From assembly GCA_026389695.1 (NCBI GenBank), contig JAPLHI010000124.1:1-6258 (forward strand): a stretch of DNA of 6,258 nt. The letters are read 5' to 3'. The position numbers and the translations under genes were made by a program. Under the pieces are notes generated by a model. The model was not told the DNA's origin. It made no database searches and saw only the letters and a program-made list of their open reading frames with translations. Of the stretch, positions 5,006-6,258 are shown one piece after another (position 1 is the stretch's first letter; the number at the start of each line of letters is the position of its first letter). The DNA is from Chloroflexota bacterium (GTDB taxonomy: Bacteria > Chloroflexota > Dehalococcoidia > GIF9 > UBA5629).

Positions 5006-6258
5006 ATGATGAACTTAACAGAACTTGAAACAAAAACCATTGAGGAGCTTATGGCGCTTGCCAAGCAACAGGGTATAGAAAATTATACCGAGCTGAGCAG
5101 GGAAGACCTCGTTGCCAAGCTCGCTGTCTTTGTCCAGCCGCCGGAACCACAGGTGGGATTTTATATGAGCCTGGGCGGCATACTGGAAATTATGGATGAG
5201 GGTTACGGCTTTTTAAGGCAAGAAAGCCTGCTGCCCGGGCCCAACGACGTATATATTTCTAATTCACAGATCAGGCGCTTCGGCCTGCGCAACGGTGATA
5301 TGGTAACAGGACAGGCCCGCCCTCCCAATGAGGGGGAGAAATATTGCAGCCTGCTGCGCGTGGAGACGGTCAATGGCCTGGATTCCGACCAGTCCAAGGG
5401 ACGCCCCCACTTCGGCCAGCTCACGCCGATCTTCCCCGACGATATGTTAGACCTGGAGGGCGACCCCAAGAACCTCTCGGTACGCCTGATCAACCTGGTG
5501 GCGCCGATCGGGCGCGGCCAGCGCGGCCTGATCGTATCGCCGCCCAAGGCCGGCAAGACCCTGCTGCTGAAAAATATCGCCACCGCCATATCCAACAATT
5601 ACCCCGAGGTGCACCTCATGGTATGCCTCATCGGCGAGCGCCCCGAGGAGGTCACCGACATGAAGCGCTCGGTCAAGGGCGAGGTGGTCTCGGCCACCTT
5701 CGATGAGCCGGTGGAGAATCACACGCGCGTGGCCGAGCTTGCCCTGGAGAGGGCCAAGCGGCTGGCCGAGATCGGCAAGGACGTGGTCATACTGCTGGAC
5801 GGCATCACGCGCCTGACCCGTTCATACAACCTGGCCATGCCCCCCAGCGGCCGCACACTCTCGGGCGGCATCGACTCGGTGGCCCTTTACCCGCCCAAGC
5901 GTTTCTTCGGCGCGGCGCGCAACATCGAGGAGGGCGGCAGCCTTACCATATTAGCTACCTGCTTAGTGGACACCGGCAGCCGCATGGACGACCTTATCTA
6001 CGAGGAGTTCAAGGGCACGGGCAACATGGAGCTGCACCTGGACCGCAGGATGGCTGAGAAGCGCATCTTCCCGGCCATCGACATCATGCGCAGCGGCACA
6101 CGGCGCGAGGAGTTGCTCATCGGCGAGGCCACTGTATCCAAGATATGGCTGCTGCGCCGCATGGTCAGCATGCTGGCCGAGGATTCCAACAGCGCTACCG
6201 ACGCCTCCGAGCGCGTCATCGAGCGATTGTCTAAATCGCAGACCAACGCCGAGTTCTT
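5006..6258 (+). CDS. rho: Transcription termination factor Rho, 3' end cut by the window edge
   Basis: The frame runs open to the window end, giving 417 residues. E. coli Rho has 419 and the last visible residues (TNAEF) match TNDDF near its end, so only a few residues are missing. Rho is a hexameric RNA-dependent ATPase/helicase that ends transcription. Seen: an N-terminal Rho_N helical region (about 1-45), a cold-shock-like RNA-binding domain with DEGYGFLR (64-71) and SQIRRFGLRNGD, and Walker A SPPKAGKT (178-185, Lys184). Also present are catalytic Glu211, Walker B VVILLDG (Asp265), the Q-loop region LSGGID (285-290), the R-loop KGTGN (336-340), and arginine finger Arg366 in SGTRREE. Residue numbers align with E. 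coli without offset in the ATPase core. GAGGTG (4995-5000) serves ATG 5006 or the adjacent ATG 5009. Gly210 and Gly266 are unusual, and codon GC rises sharply along the gene. Upstream neighbours are tal (75 nt) and pyrG. Confidence 0.97.
   Translation, partial: MMNLTELETKTIEELMALAKQQGIENYTELSREDLVAKLAVFVQPPEPQVGFYMSLGGILEIMDEGYGFLRQESLLPGPNDVYISNSQIRRFGLRNGDMVTGQARPPNEGEKYCSLLRVETVNGLDSDQSKGRPHFGQLTPIFPDDMLDLEGDPKNLSVRLINLVAPIGRGQRGLIVSPPKAGKTLLLKNIATAISNNYPEVHLMVCLIGERPEEVTDMKRSVKGEVVSATFDEPVENHTRVAELALERAKRLAEIGKDVVILLDGITRLTRSYNLAMPPSGRTLSGGIDSVALYPPKRFFGAARNIEEGGSLTILATCLVDTGSRMDDLIYEEFKGTGNMELHLDRRMAEKRIFPAIDIMRSGTRREELLIGEATVSKIWLLRRMVSMLAEDSNSATDASERVIERLSKSQTNAEF

Noticed and set aside
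5344..5706. 120-codon Arg/Pro-rich + strand frame
   Set aside because: It lies inside rho in another frame and arises from GC-rich codons; the rho frame has clear family motifs.

Overview
This is a roughly 6.3 kb bacterial chromosome segment with every gene on the + strand. It holds four protein genes: the 3' part of an STT3/AglB/PglB-type oligosaccharyltransferase (1-2073), a complete CTP synthase gene pyrG (2582-4213), a complete small transaldolase of the TalC/FSA family (4265-4930), and a nearly complete rho gene (5006 to the window end). An STT3-type enzyme in a bacterium, together with this pyrG-tal-rho order, suggests Chloroflexota, possibly Dehalococcoidia. This placement is an inference from recalled gene content, not from a database comparison.

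Layout: the membrane glycosyltransferase gene ends at 2073 and is followed by 508 bp without a convincing protein gene. This gap is the most information-rich part of the window. It contains a dispersed-repeat-like palindrome (2201-2235), a GC-rich hairpin (2272-2300), a perfect-consensus housekeeping promoter (TTGACA-18 bp-TATAAT, 2350-2379), and a leader of about 195 nt before pyrG. The leader carries a 13-bp palindrome, a two-part 11-bp stem followed by a T-rich tract (a possible attenuator), a 12-bp palindrome, and a six-codon ORF whose TAA overlaps the pyrG ATG as TAATG. pyrG itself has no obvious Shine-Dalgarno sequence.

pyrG, tal and rho are separated by only 51 and 75 nt with no clear intrinsic terminator between them, so they may be co-transcribed from the 2350 promoter. 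tal and rho have good ribosome binding sites. Their products are housekeeping proteins: CTP synthesis, exchange of sugar phosphates in the pentose phosphate pathway, and transcription termination. The STT3 gene looks like a separate unit.

I found no mobile element, CRISPR array, RNA gene or clearly new multi-gene system. The points most worth a second look are the variant WGDYG motif of the oligosaccharyltransferase, the pyrG leader, two substitutions in the bicyclomycin pocket of Rho, and a sharp rise in codon GC inside rho.
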